A DNA stretch of 57,256 nt from Bacilli bacterium (GTDB lineage Bacteria; Bacillota_I; Bacilli_A; RFN20; UBA1709): the NCBI GenBank assembly GCA_017457045.1, contig JAFTIF010000001.1, forward strand, positions 1 through 57,256. The letters run 5' to 3'. A program made the position numbers and the translations under genes. How positions within the stretch are numbered: position 1 is the first letter of the stretch; each line of letters opens with the position of its first letter. Positions 31,900 through 40,915 of the stretch are shown one piece after another. The notes under the pieces are model-generated. The model did not search any database and was not told the origin of the DNA. It was given only the letters and a program-made list of their open reading frames with translations.

Positions 31900-33191
31900 G
31901 GATAATGATTCTTAAGTGTGTTATTTGAGATTTTTGCGAATCCTAATGAATTGCTTTGATATGTTATTAAAGTATATCCATTTGAAGAATTTACGTCAAA
32001 GCTTTCTCCTTTTATAAATCTTAATGCATCCGTCTCTTTTAACTCCAATGATTGTTTCCACTCATTTTTATTAGAAGCTAAGGCGAGAGAATGACTAGGT
32101 ACGAAATGCTTACTTTTAATTTCGCCTAGATATAAACCGTTTCTTAGAATTCTAAGTCCTGATACATTTAATGAGTTTTTAGGTAAATAATAAAGATGTT
32201 CACCATTTAAGAATAATCTTTTCCTATCAAATTTGATATTTAATGATTTCTTTTCGAACTCAATAAAAGGAAGAATATCTTTTTCTTTGATTTGAGTGAT
32301 TTTTTCTTTTTTGTTGTAGAATGGATGTTCATCTTTACATTTGATTTTACAAATAAAGTGACCTTCACCTTTGTAATTATATGGAAATAAACGAATCGCC
32401 TCTTTCATTTCAATTCCTCGATCTGCGCCATCGATTTGAGGGAGTTCGATTAATTGAGCATTAGTATTTGCTAAAAGATAATTAATCATTTCTTCATTTT
32501 CATGTTTATTAAATGTGCATGTAGAGTAAATCATCTCTCCATCATATTTTAAAAGTTTATATGCATCTAAGATTATTTCTTTTTGAATATTAACACATGT
32601 ATTAACTTTGTCGATTGACCAATCTTCTTTAGCAAAGGAGTTTTTTCTAAACATTCCTTCCCCTGAGCATGGAGCGTCAAGAACTACTTTATCAAAACAT
32701 CCTTGCATAACATCCGTTATATGTTCTACATCCGAGTTAATAACGATGCAGTTTTTAATTCCCATTCTTTCAATATTTTCGCTTAAATCAAGAGCGCGTT
32801 TATAGTTAATATCATTGGAAATTAATAATCCTTCATTTCCTAAATACCTTGCAATATGGGTAGATTTTCCTCCTGGAGCGGCGCATAAATCTATGACAAA
32901 ATCATCTTCTTTAACATCTAATAATTCACCAACAAGCATTGCACTTGGTTCTTGAATATAATAACAACCTTGAGCATGATAAATGTTTTTTCCATAGTCT
33001 TGATTTGTTTTTTCGTATATGAAAGCATCTTTAACAAATGAATGCTTTTCTAATTTACTAAAGAAAGATGAATCTATAGGTTTGTTATAATTCAAACGAA
33101 GTCCTCTATATGGGTTACTATCGAATGATTTTTCTAATTTATCGTAGTTTTCTTTATTAAAAGTTTCGATAAACATTTGTTTAAAGTCCAT
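31881..33191 (-). CDS. rsmF: 16S rRNA (cytosine-C5) methyltransferase RsmF/YebU-type
   Basis: A 436-residue RNA m5C methyltransferase of the RsmB/RsmF family. It has a Rossmann SAM-binding motif VIDLCAAPGGKSTHIA, KVVLDAPCSGEGMFRK (release Cys in PCS) and IYSTCTFNKHENEEMI (catalytic TC). The C-terminal PUA-like RNA-binding half is present. The start ATG 33191 has GGTG 6 bases upstream; upstream in-frame starts would put the promoter inside the gene. It shares a palindromic promoter region with pdp, transcribed the other way. Confidence 0.9.
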   Translation of the reverse strand: MDFKQMFIETFNKENYDKLEKSFDSNPYRGLRLNYNKPIDSSFFSKLEKHSFVKDAFIYEKTNQDYGKNIYHAQGCYYIQEPSAMLVGELLDVKEDDFVIDLCAAPGGKSTHIARYLGNEGLLISNDINYKRALDLSENIERMGIKNCIVINSDVEHITDVMQGCFDKVVLDAPCSGEGMFRKNSFAKEDWSIDKVNTCVNIQKEIILDAYKLLKYDGEMIYSTCTFNKHENEEMINYLLANTNAQLIELPQIDGADRGIEMKEAIRLFPYNYKGEGHFICKIKCKDEHPFYNKKEKITQIKEKDILPFIEFEKKSLNIKFDRKRLFLNGEHLYYLPKNSLNVSGLRILRNGLYLGEIKSKHFVPSHSLALASNKNEWKQSLELKETDALRFIKGESFDVNSSNGYTLITYQSNSLGFAKISNNTLKNHYPKGLRK

Positions 33192-33210
33192 TTTCATCAC
33201 CACTTTTATA

Positions 33211-33232
33211 ATATCATATTTTATGATATAAT
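33211..33232. promoter_or_regulatory. Divergent overlapping extended -10 promoters (rsmF / pdp)
   Basis: ATATCATA (33211-33218) and TATGATAT (33222-33229) form a perfect inverted repeat. It provides TATGATATAAT (-10 at 33227-33232) rightward for pdp and TATGATATTAT leftward for rsmF, so two polymerases would compete. Confidence 0.6.
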
Positions 33233-33253
33233 ACAAAGTGAGGTGTTATTAAT

Positions 33254-34555
33254 ATGCTAATGACTGATATAATTCTTAAAAAACGTCGTGGAGAAAAACT
33301 TACTCCAGAAGAAATTGAGTTTTTTATTAAAGGATATGTAGATGGTAGTATTCCGGATTACCAAGCTAGTGCTTTTTTAATGAGTATTTGTTTTAATGGT
33401 ATGGATAAAGAAGAAACTGGTAAACTCACATATGAAATGATGCATAGTGGTGAAGTGGTCGATTTATCAATGATTGAAGGTATTAAAGTTGATAAACATT
33501 CTACTGGTGGAGTTGGAGATAAAACTTCATTAGTATTAGGACCAATGGTTTCAGCATGTGGTGCAAAGGTTGCTAAGATGAGTGGAAGAGGACTTGGTCA
33601 TACAGGTGGTACATTAGATAAGTTAGAATCTATTCCAAATATGCAAATTCAAATTCCAAAAGAAGATTTCATTAATCAAGTAAATAACATCGGTATTGCT
33701 ATTATTGGTCAAACAGCAGATTTAGTACCAGCTGATAAAAAGTTATATGCACTAAGAGATGTTACTGGTACTGTTGATTGCATCCCATTAATTGCATCAT
33801 CAATTATGTCTAAAAAGTTAGCAACTGGAAGTGATGCTATTTGCTTAGATGTAAAATTTGGTTCAGGTGCATTCTTTGAAAAACCTGAAGATGCTAGAAA
33901 ATTAGCTCAAGCTATGGTTGAAATTGGTAGCCATATGAATAGAAATACTAAAGCTTTATTAACAAATATGGATCAGCCTCTAGGAAAAGCAATTGGAAAT
34001 TCTTTAGAAGTTAAAGAAGCAATCGCTACTTTGAAAGGTGAAGGGCCTAGTGATTTATTGGAATTATGTTTGCAAGCTGGATCACTTATGCTTGTTCAAG
34101 CTGAAGTTGTAGATAATAAAGAAGAAGCACGTCAAAAATTGTTAAAAACTATTGAGGATGGAACTGCTTTAGATAAATTAGCAGCATTTATTCATGCTCA
34201 ACATGGAGATGAATCATATATTTATAATCCTTCAAAGTTCCCTGTAGCAAAAAATATAGTTGAAATTAAAGCAACTAATGAAGGCTATGTTCAAAGAATT
34301 AATGCTTTAGGATTAGGTGAAGCTGCGATGAAACAAGGAGCAGGAAGAGCTACTAAAGAGGATTTAATAGATTATGATGCAGGAATTATTGTAGAAAAGA
34401 AATGTGGAGATTATGTTAATAAGGGAGATGTATTAGCATATTTACATACAAATAAAGATGAATATAATGCACAAGTAAAAGAAATTATTGATGCATTTAT
34501 TATAGGAAAAGAACCTGGAGAATATTATCCAATTGTATATGATATTGTTGAATAA
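33254..34555 (+). CDS. pdp: Pyrimidine-nucleoside phosphorylase
   Basis: A 433-residue enzyme that splits thymidine, uridine and deoxyuridine with phosphate. It has the family signature SGRGLGHTGGTLDKLESIP, the phosphate loop KHSTGGVGDKTSL, KLATGSDAICLDVKFGSGAF and the C-terminal domain. The length is typical for the Gram-positive Pdp subgroup. GAGGTG precedes ATG 33254. It is followed 20 bases later by the TIR-methyltransferase gene without a terminator, so they may be co-transcribed. Confidence 0.95.
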   Translation: MLMTDIILKKRRGEKLTPEEIEFFIKGYVDGSIPDYQASAFLMSICFNGMDKEETGKLTYEMMHSGEVVDLSMIEGIKVDKHSTGGVGDKTSLVLGPMVSACGAKVAKMSGRGLGHTGGTLDKLESIPNMQIQIPKEDFINQVNNIGIAIIGQTADLVPADKKLYALRDVTGTVDCIPLIASSIMSKKLATGSDAICLDVKFGSGAFFEKPEDARKLAQAMVEIGSHMNRNTKALLTNMDQPLGKAIGNSLEVKEAIATLKGEGPSDLLELCLQAGSLMLVQAEVVDNKEEARQKLLKTIEDGTALDKLAAFIHAQHGDESYIYNPSKFPVAKNIVEIKATNEGYVQRINALGLGEAAMKQGAGRATKEDLIDYDAGIIVEKKCGDYVNKGDVLAYLHTNKDEYNAQVKEIIDAFIIGKEPGEYYPIVYDIVE

Positions 34556-34575
34556 GAGTATTGGTGGTGAATAAT

Positions 34576-35931
34576 ATGTATGATGTATTCTTATCCTTTA
34601 AAAATTTAGATGAAAATGGAATGAAGACAGAAGATGCTGTAATTGCAGAAAAACTTTATTATGCTTTAAAAGAAAAGAATTTAAAAGTTTTTTATAGTAA
34701 CATTGTTTTAAATGAAGTAGGAGCTGCAGCATATAAAACTGCAATCGAAGATGCATTGGAAAAAACATCAATTTTAATTTCTATTGCTACTAAAAAAGAA
34801 TTTTTAGAATCAAAATGGGTTAGCTATGAAAGAGAAAGTTTTCATAATGACATTTTATCAGGTAGAAAAAATAAGGCTTGCATAGTTCCATTTTTAAAGA
34901 ATATTACTGGTATTGATGTACCTAGATCATTAAGAAATTATCAAACATTTCAAATTGATGGTTCATCTATTGATGATGTAGTATCATTTGTTCAAAAGTT
35001 TTTAGGAGAACAGCACAAAGAAGGACTACCTGTTTATGAAAAAGAAGAAATTTCTTTAGTTACAGGAAAACATATGTCTTCATATAGAGCAGAGATAAAA
35101 ACTGAATTAAAAAGATTAAGAATTCAATCAGATAATACACGTGAACCTGATATGAATGCGATTGAATATGTTTTAAAGAAATTACCACATCTTGATGAAG
35201 TTAATATTTTAGATATGGGTTGTGCATATGGTTTTGTTACTAAAGATAGATTTAGTTTTCTTCCTAATGCAAAAGTAGTAGGAATTGACAGAAGTGAAAA
35301 ATTAATTCAATATGCTAATGAAAAATCTATGTTTAATGGTGCTTCATACCATGTTATCGATTTAGAAGATGAAGATGTTATCGATAATATTGAAGAAATC
35401 ATGGAAGAAAGAGGAATTGAAAAATTTGATATTATATTCTCTTCTTTAGTAATTCACCATTTGAAAAATCCTAATAAACTATTAAGAAAAGTAAGAAGAA
35501 TTCTTTCTAAAGATGGTTTTATTATTATAAGAGGATCAGATGATGGATCAATGGTAACATTTAATGATGATGATTTAATTAAAAAGATCATTGATTTACA
35601 TCTTTCTTGTGATGGTATTTCTGATAGATTAAATGGTAGAAAGATTTATTCTCAGTTAGTTAACTCAGGATATAAAAATGTTAAAATGATTAACTGGGTT
35701 AAAGAAATATCCAATATGGATTTAGATGAAAGATATGAAATATTTGTTGAAAGATTCTCATATCGTAGAAATTATTTACAATCTGTTTATGATAAAGATC
35801 CATATAACATGAATAATAAAAAACGTCTTGAAGAAATGGACTATTTATTAAGCGAATTAGAGAATAAATTTGCAGACGAGTCATTCTGGTATTCAGAAAT
35901 CGATTTTGTCGGCGTAGCACAGAAAAAATAA
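34576..35931 (+). CDS. TIR domain-class I SAM methyltransferase fusion protein
   Basis: A 451-residue soluble protein. Residues 1-145 are a TIR domain (MYDVFLSFKN first strand; ALEKTSILISIATKKEFLES then KWVSYERESF). Glu85 in W-x3-E is at the place of the catalytic Glu of NAD-cleaving TIRs. Residues about 195-320 are a class I methyltransferase (motif I ILDMGCAYGF, acidic loop VVGIDRSEKL, motif IV FDIIFSSLVIHHL). The last 120 residues are helical. Bacterial TIRs usually cleave NAD in phage defence or bind effectors; a fused methyltransferase suggests signal-coupled modification (inference). ATG 34576 lies 6 bases after GGTG. A terminator follows. Confidence 0.85.
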   Translation: MYDVFLSFKNLDENGMKTEDAVIAEKLYYALKEKNLKVFYSNIVLNEVGAAAYKTAIEDALEKTSILISIATKKEFLESKWVSYERESFHNDILSGRKNKACIVPFLKNITGIDVPRSLRNYQTFQIDGSSIDDVVSFVQKFLGEQHKEGLPVYEKEEISLVTGKHMSSYRAEIKTELKRLRIQSDNTREPDMNAIEYVLKKLPHLDEVNILDMGCAYGFVTKDRFSFLPNAKVVGIDRSEKLIQYANEKSMFNGASYHVIDLEDEDVIDNIEEIMEERGIEKFDIIFSSLVIHHLKNPNKLLRKVRRILSKDGFIIIRGSDDGSMVTFNDDDLIKKIIDLHLSCDGISDRLNGRKIYSQLVNSGYKNVKMINWVKEISNMDLDERYEIFVERFSYRRNYLQSVYDKDPYNMNNKKRLEEMDYLLSELENKFADESFWYSEIDFVGVAQKK

Positions 35932-35941
35932 GATTTAAAAG

Positions 35942-35970
35942 CTTTTAAGGTAAAACTTAAAAGTTTTTTT
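35942..35970 (+). terminator. Rho-independent terminator
   Basis: CTTTTAAG (35942-35949) pairs with CTTAAAAG (35956-35963), followed by seven T. Confidence 0.85.
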
Positions 35971-36021
35971 ATACATAAAAACTATTTTCTATACATACTT
36001 TTTTATAGGAGAGATATGTGT

Positions 36022-37206
36022 ATGAAGAATATATTTTTAATATTAGTTATTATTATTTCTTTTTTTAACTCAACTATAGATTTTGATAATAGTGGAACGA
36101 ATGATTCACCAACTGACGATGAATTAGTTAATGCGAATTTTGATATTACAAGTGAAGCAGGTATTTTGATTGAATATCAAACTGGAAAAGTATTATTTAA
36201 TAAAAATGAAGATAAAAAACTATATCCTGCTAGTATGACTAAAATGATTGGTTTATATTTAGTTTTAGACTCATTGGAACAAGAATTAATTAAACTTGAT
36301 GATGAAGTTATAGTATCTTCTAGAGCAGCTAGCATGGGTGGTACTCAAATATTCCTTCAACCAAATGAATCTATTAGTATTGAAGAATTAGTTAAATCAG
36401 TAGCTATAAATTCAGCTAATGATGCTATTTGTGCTTTAGCTGAGACTATTTCTGGATCAATTGAATCTTTTGTAGAACTAATGAATAAAACAGCAAAAGA
36501 ATTTGGATGCACAAATACAAATTTTGTTAATCCAACAGGATTTGATGATCCAAATCATTATACAACCGCAAAAGATATGAGTATTATCGCTAGAAATTTG
36601 TTATCATTTGAAGATAAAATACTTCAATATACATCTAAATATGATGACTATATAAGAACAGATAGTGATAGTCCTTTTTGGTTAGTTAATACCAATAAAT
36701 TAGTTAAATTTTATGAAGGCTGCGATGGCTTAAAAACAGGCTTTACTCAAAAGGCAGGATTTTGTTTAACTGCGACTGCAAAAAGAAATAATGTAAGACT
36801 TATAAGTGTAGTGATGAATTCTAAAACTAAAGATATAAGAAGTAATGATACAGTAAAACTATTTAATTATGGTTTTTCTAGGACTGAAGCTTTAAAAGTA
36901 TATAGCAAAGACCAAATTATTGTAGAACATACTTTTAATAATGCAGAGCAAGAAAAAACTCCTTTGTATGTAAAAGAAGATATTTATGTATGTGGTGAAA
37001 AAGGAATTAAGAAGGAAGATTTAGAAATAACTTATTCTATTAGCAAAGATAGCGCACCAATATCTAAAGATGAAGTAATAGGAATACTTATCATAAAATG
37101 TAATGATGTAGAATATGAATATGATTTATATGCTTATGAAGATGTAGATAAGTTGAAATTCGGTTCAATATATCTAAAGTCATTATTAGAAATGATGTTT
37201 AATTAA
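36022..37206 (+). CDS. dacF: D-alanyl-D-alanine carboxypeptidase (DacF type)
   Basis: A 394-residue exported penicillin-binding protein 5-family enzyme (peptidase S11) that trims the terminal D-Ala of peptidoglycan. It has a signal peptide (1-20), the active-site SMTK (Ser71, Lys74), SAN (131-133) and KTG (238-240), then a C-terminal beta-rich domain and a short amphipathic tail (YLKSLLEMMF) that anchors it. ATG 36022 is preferred to ATG 36016 because AGGAGA lies too close to the latter. In Bacillus dacF precedes spoIIAA; here the DUF885 gene lies between. Confidence 0.92.
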   Translation: MKNIFLILVIIISFFNSTIDFDNSGTNDSPTDDELVNANFDITSEAGILIEYQTGKVLFNKNEDKKLYPASMTKMIGLYLVLDSLEQELIKLDDEVIVSSRAASMGGTQIFLQPNESISIEELVKSVAINSANDAICALAETISGSIESFVELMNKTAKEFGCTNTNFVNPTGFDDPNHYTTAKDMSIIARNLLSFEDKILQYTSKYDDYIRTDSDSPFWLVNTNKLVKFYEGCDGLKTGFTQKAGFCLTATAKRNNVRLISVVMNSKTKDIRSNDTVKLFNYGFSRTEALKVYSKDQIIVEHTFNNAEQEKTPLYVKEDIYVCGEKGIKKEDLEITYSISKDSAPISKDEVIGILIIKCNDVEYEYDLYAYEDVDKLKFGSIYLKSLLEMMFN

Positions 37207-37231
37207 AAAGGCAAATTATTGTCTTTTTTTT
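37207..37231 (+). terminator. Rho-independent terminator of dacF
   Basis: AAAGGCAA (37207-37214) pairs with TTGTCTTT (37219-37226, one G-T), followed by T residues. Confidence 0.8.
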
Positions 37232-37315
37232 AATAATAAAAAAATGAAAACGCTTTCTTTATAAAATTACTAGTAAATAAAAAAAATCAATATATAATGT
37301 ATTTATATTGATTGG

Positions 37316-37356
37316 AAAGGAGAAGTATAAAATTTTTATTTTATACGGGTATAATT
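37316..37356 (+). promoter_or_regulatory. Ribosome site separated from the start codon by a hairpin
   Basis: AAAGGAGAA (37316-37324) lies 34 bases before the only sensible start, ATG 37357. A perfect 9-bp stem GTATAAAAT/ATTTTATAC (37325-37333 and 37338-37346) fills the gap. Folded, it brings the ribosome site to about 12 bases from the ATG. Confidence 0.55.
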
Positions 37357-39261
37357 ATGAAAAACAATAAAATTTTATTTACTCTTTCTATGGCTTGTTT
37401 AATATCATTAGTAGGTTGTAATAACACATCTTCATCATCTTCACCATCTACATCTGTTGAACCATCGACATCTTCATCATCTGTAGTTGATTCAAGTGTT
37501 GTAAGAGAAAACTTTACAAAATACTGTGATGATGTATTGATTGAATACTTAGGAGGAGACCAATTAGCAATTAACTTATTCTTTAATGATGCTGCTTCAT
37601 TTGGCTTTGAACACGGTAATTCAGATTGGTATACATACCAAAGAACTGAAGATGGAGAAATCGATGAAGTTATAGCTGAAAACCAAAGATTATTAGGTTT
37701 ATTGCGTGAATTCGATTATGAAGCTTTAACAGATTTACAAAAAGTTACATATCGTCAAATTGAAGACATGTTTGAACAAAATATCGCATTCTATTCAATT
37801 GAAAATGTTGAATATATGAATCTTTATTACATTGACCAATTTGGTGGTTATGTTGCTAACTTCTCATCATATATGGAAACATATAAGTTACGTAATGAAC
37901 AAGACGTAAAAGATATCATTAGTTGTATTAAATCAACAGAAGAAGCATTTAAATCTTATTTATTATTTGCAGAAGATAAAGTAACAAAAGGTTATCCTTA
38001 TTCTGACTTCACATTAAATAGTATGAAGACTTTCTTAGATGATTTGGAAGAACAAAATGAAGAATATTATTTATATGATGTTTTAGACACAAAAATTGAA
38101 AGCTGTGAATTCTTAGATGAAACTAAAGTTGCTGATTATAAAGCTCAAGCTAAGGATGCAATAACTAACGATTTCTTTGTTGGTGTTGCAGCATTAAATG
38201 ATGGCTTAGATCAATTTATTGGAAAATGTAGTCCTAGTTTAGCTGGATATTGGTCAAGTTATGGAGAAGTTGGTAAACAATTATTCGTCATGGAATTAAA
38301 AGATGTATTAGGCATGCCTAACTTAAATATGGATGAATATATTGCAACTTTAGATGCAGAAGTTGAAAGAACTGGAGACGCATATTCAAGTGCATTTGCA
38401 ACATTACAAACAAAACATGGAATTACTTCAGATGCTGCTTTAGCAAGTTATATGAAGTATTATCCAATTTGTGGTGGTTCTTTAGATGACAAAATGGCAT
38501 ATTTAAAAGAATTTGCTAAAACAATTGTTCCAGATTTAGAAACAGAACCTGAAATTACAATTAAAGAAATGGATTTAGCATCTGCTGCAGTATCAAACGC
38601 TGTTGCATATTATACTAAATCTGCTGTTGATGAATTTGATCACGAATATATCACATTAAACCCATTAAAACTTGATAGTGATAATGATGTATTAGGTACT
38701 TTATCACACGAAGGATATCCTGGTCACTTATATGAATATGTATTTGCTAAAGAATTAGATTTACATCCATTCTCACAAATTAGTGGTAACTTAGCTCATG
38801 GTGAAGGATGGGCTACATATGTTGAATATGCATTATATAACTATGCAGAATTACATGTTACTGGTTCATCTCCAATGGCTAAATTAAAAGCTAAAGATAT
38901 TATTAAATATTTAAAAGCTAACCATGAAATGGGATACTTACTAGAATGTAGAATTGACGTTGGTATTCATTATCAAGGTTGGACAGTTGACCAAGTTGCT
39001 GGTTATTTAGGTTCATTAGGTTATAATAGTGGTGCTGCACAAGAAATCTACGAATTATTAATCGAAATGCCTGCTACATATGCTGCATATGGTTATGGTA
39101 AATATTTCTTTATTAAGTTACATAAAGATGCTAAAAACGCTTTAGGTGGTGCTTATAATGAAGTTGAATACAATAAAGCATTATTATCTAAAGGTTGGGT
39201 TGGCTTAGATATGTTACAAGAAGTACATAACGAATATATTGCTTCAAAAACACAAGGTTAA
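37357..39261 (+). CDS. DUF885 family lipoprotein (putative metallopeptidase)
   Basis: A 634-residue lipoprotein. Signal peptide MKNNKILFTLSMACLISLVG is followed by lipid-attachment Cys21, then a Ser/Thr/Pro-rich linker (about 22-50). The body is of the DUF885 type: a zinc-site HEGYPGHLYEYVF (HExxPGH), the later GEGWATYVEYALY and the helical R-x-x-VDIG-type region ECRIDVGIHYQGWT. DUF885 proteins are thought to be zinc peptidases; the substrate is unknown. The start is MKNN, although the frame is open upstream to TTG 37312 at the ribosome site. It is inserted between dacF and spoIIAA with its own terminator. Confidence 0.9.
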   Translation: MKNNKILFTLSMACLISLVGCNNTSSSSSPSTSVEPSTSSSSVVDSSVVRENFTKYCDDVLIEYLGGDQLAINLFFNDAASFGFEHGNSDWYTYQRTEDGEIDEVIAENQRLLGLLREFDYEALTDLQKVTYRQIEDMFEQNIAFYSIENVEYMNLYYIDQFGGYVANFSSYMETYKLRNEQDVKDIISCIKSTEEAFKSYLLFAEDKVTKGYPYSDFTLNSMKTFLDDLEEQNEEYYLYDVLDTKIESCEFLDETKVADYKAQAKDAITNDFFVGVAALNDGLDQFIGKCSPSLAGYWSSYGEVGKQLFVMELKDVLGMPNLNMDEYIATLDAEVERTGDAYSSAFATLQTKHGITSDAALASYMKYYPICGGSLDDKMAYLKEFAKTIVPDLETEPEITIKEMDLASAAVSNAVAYYTKSAVDEFDHEYITLNPLKLDSDNDVLGTLSHEGYPGHLYEYVFAKELDLHPFSQISGNLAHGEGWATYVEYALYNYAELHVTGSSPMAKLKAKDIIKYLKANHEMGYLLECRIDVGIHYQGWTVDQVAGYLGSLGYNSGAAQEIYELLIEMPATYAAYGYGKYFFIKLHKDAKNALGGAYNEVEYNKALLSKGWVGLDMLQEVHNEYIASKTQG

Positions 39262-39276
39262 TACTATTAAAATTAT

Positions 39277-39305
39277 GCTCAGTTCGAAAGAACTGGGCTT
39301 TTTTT
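39277..39305 (+). terminator. Rho-independent terminator
   Basis: GCTCAGTTC (39277-39285) pairs with GAACTGGGC (39290-39298) across a GAAA tetraloop, then a T run. Confidence 0.9.
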
Positions 39306-39383
39306 ATCTAGTTTTTTCTAAGATTGTCGAATCTATTAACAAGTTAATTTAGAAATGTTATTGTTAAACCCGGAGGAAAAATT

Positions 39384-39755
39384 ATGAACACAAATATTAA
39401 ACTATATGAAGAAAATGGAATATTAATTGCTAAAATAAATGGTGAAATTGATAATTCTGTTACTAAAGAATTTCGTGAGGAAATAGATAAAAAGATTCTT
39501 TCACTTAATTTAAAATATTTAATAATTGATTTTGGAAATGTTAGTTTTGTAGATAGTTCGGGAATAGGTTTTATTATAGGAAGATATAATCTTATGAAAA
39601 AAGAGAAGGGATTTATTATACTTACAAATATTAATTATTATTGTGAGAAGATTTTTAAAATAAGCGGTATCCTTCGTTTGATAAAAAGTTATAAGACCTT
39701 AGAAGAAGCAATAAAGGAGGTATCTAATAATGAATCATATAGAATTAAAATTTAG
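39384..39755 (+). CDS. spoIIAA: Anti-sigma F factor antagonist
   Basis: A 123-residue STAS-domain protein. Its phosphorylation site is Ser58 in FVDSSGIGF, the usual position. Unphosphorylated SpoIIAA takes SpoIIAB off SigF in the forespore, starting the first compartment-specific programme of sporulation. GGAGGAA precedes ATG 39384. Its 3' end overlaps spoIIAB by 26 bases, and the whole spoIIAA-spoIIAB-sigF-spoVAC-AD-AE run appears as one operon-like set. Confidence 0.95.
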   Translation: MNTNIKLYEENGILIAKINGEIDNSVTKEFREEIDKKILSLNLKYLIIDFGNVSFVDSSGIGFIIGRYNLMKKEKGFIILTNINYYCEKIFKISGILRLIKSYKTLEEAIKEVSNNESYRIKI

Positions 39756-40179
39756 TGCTAATCTTAAAAATGAATCATTTGCAAGAGTTGCAGTTTCAGC
39801 TTTTGCAAGCGAATTAGATCCAACTTTAGAGCAGTTATTAGAAATAAAAACTATTATTTCTGAGGCTGTATCAAATGCAATAATTCATGGATATAAGATG
39901 GATGAGAATAGAGATGTATATATTAGATGTAAAATCATTGATAAAATTTTAGAAATTGAAGTACAGGATTATGGTGTGGGTATTGAAAATATAAATGAGA
40001 TAGCTATTAATACTTATAGTGTTGATAATGGAAATGAGCATTCTGGTATGGGAATAACCATAATGAAATCTTTATCAGATTCTTTTGAAATTCATTCTAC
40101 AAAAGGATTGGGTACTAAAATAGTAGTAAAAAAAGAAGTAGTATTAAACAAAGAAAAAGATGGATCAAAAGTTATTTAA
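39730..40179 (+). CDS. spoIIAB: Anti-sigma F factor (serine kinase)
   Basis: A 149-residue GHKL-family kinase. The N box is EAVSNAIIHGY, the G1 box VQDYGVGIEN and the G2 region EHSGMGITIM. It binds SigF with ATP and phosphorylates SpoIIAA. AAGGAGGT lies just before ATG 39730, inside spoIIAA. It overlaps sigF by 20 bases, giving tight stoichiometry of the partner-switching module. Confidence 0.96.
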   Translation: MNHIELKFSANLKNESFARVAVSAFASELDPTLEQLLEIKTIISEAVSNAIIHGYKMDENRDVYIRCKIIDKILEIEVQDYGVGIENINEIAINTYSVDNGNEHSGMGITIMKSLSDSFEIHSTKGLGTKIVVKKEVVLNKEKDGSKVI

Positions 40180-40876
40180 AGAATTACTTTTGAAGGCTAG
40201 AAGTGGTGATGAATCAGCTAAAACAAAGATAATTAATGAAAACATTCCTCTTGTCTGGTCTTTAGTCCATCGTTTTAAAAATACCTTATATGATAAAGAA
40301 GATTTATTTCAGATTGGTTGTTTGGCTTTATTAAAAGCGATTGATAAGTTTAATTTAGATTATGATGTGCAGTTTTCAACATATGCTGTTCCGATTATTT
40401 TAGGAGAGTTAAAAAGACATTTTAGAGATGATGGAGCAATTAAAGTGAGTCGAAGCTTAAAAGAGTTAAATATTCGAATTAATAAAGCTAAGAATGAGTT
40501 ATATTATACTTTAGGAAGAGAACCTACAATTGAAGAATTATCATCTTATTTAAATGAAAATTGCGAGGAAATAGTAATGGCAATTGAGGCTAACTATTAT
40601 CCTACATCTTTAAATGAAGTAGTATATGAAAAAGATGGTTCTACAATTAATATGGAAGACCGTATAATTGATGATCAAAGCGAAAAGTTTAAAAATATTT
40701 TGTCTCTTAAAGAAGAGTTGAAAAAATTAACAAGTGATGAAAAACAATTAATTTATTTAAGATACTATTTAGACTTAAATCAAAAAACAATCGCGGAAAG
40801 ATTTAATGTTTCGCAAGTTCAAATTTCAAGAATGGAAAAAAAGATAATCGAAAAAATAAGAAAACAATTTGTGTAA
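40160..40876 (+). CDS. sigF: RNA polymerase sporulation sigma factor SigF
   Basis: A 238-residue sigma-70 family factor. Region 2 includes ENIPLVWSLVHRFKN then EDLFQIGCLALLKAIDKFN and FSTYAVPIILGELKRHFRDD. Region 3 follows and region 4 is LTSDEKQLIYLRYYLDLNQK with a closing HTH (SQVQISRMEKKI). It drives early forespore transcription. Its start overlaps spoIIAB. Confirmed by operon context. The upstream gene order equals that of other spore formers. Confidence 0.96.
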   Translation: MDQKLFKELLLKARSGDESAKTKIINENIPLVWSLVHRFKNTLYDKEDLFQIGCLALLKAIDKFNLDYDVQFSTYAVPIILGELKRHFRDDGAIKVSRSLKELNIRINKAKNELYYTLGREPTIEELSSYLNENCEEIVMAIEANYYPTSLNEVVYEKDGSTINMEDRIIDDQSEKFKNILSLKEELKKLTSDEKQLIYLRYYLDLNQKTIAERFNVSQVQISRMEKKIIEKIRKQFV

Positions 40877-40915
40877 AACTTTTATTTTTGTCAATCATTA
40901 TTCTAGGGTGATTAG

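Noticed and set aside
34576..35931. TIR-methyltransferase as part of a defence island
   Set aside because: Neighbours (pdp, dacF, rsmF) are housekeeping or sporulation genes; the interest lies in the fusion, not in the context.
35971..36021. SigF/SigG promoter upstream of dacF
   Set aside because: CATA words are present, but the -35/-10 spacing and the -35 G do not match the consensus well.
37440..37500. Poly-Ser codon runs as phase-variable contingency loci
   Set aside because: The runs are mixed TCA, TCT and ACA codons, not long perfect simple repeats, so slippage switching is unlikely.
39305..39383. SigH promoter upstream of spoIIAA
   Set aside because: A GAAT -10 is present near 39328 but no AGGA-type -35 lies at the right distance.
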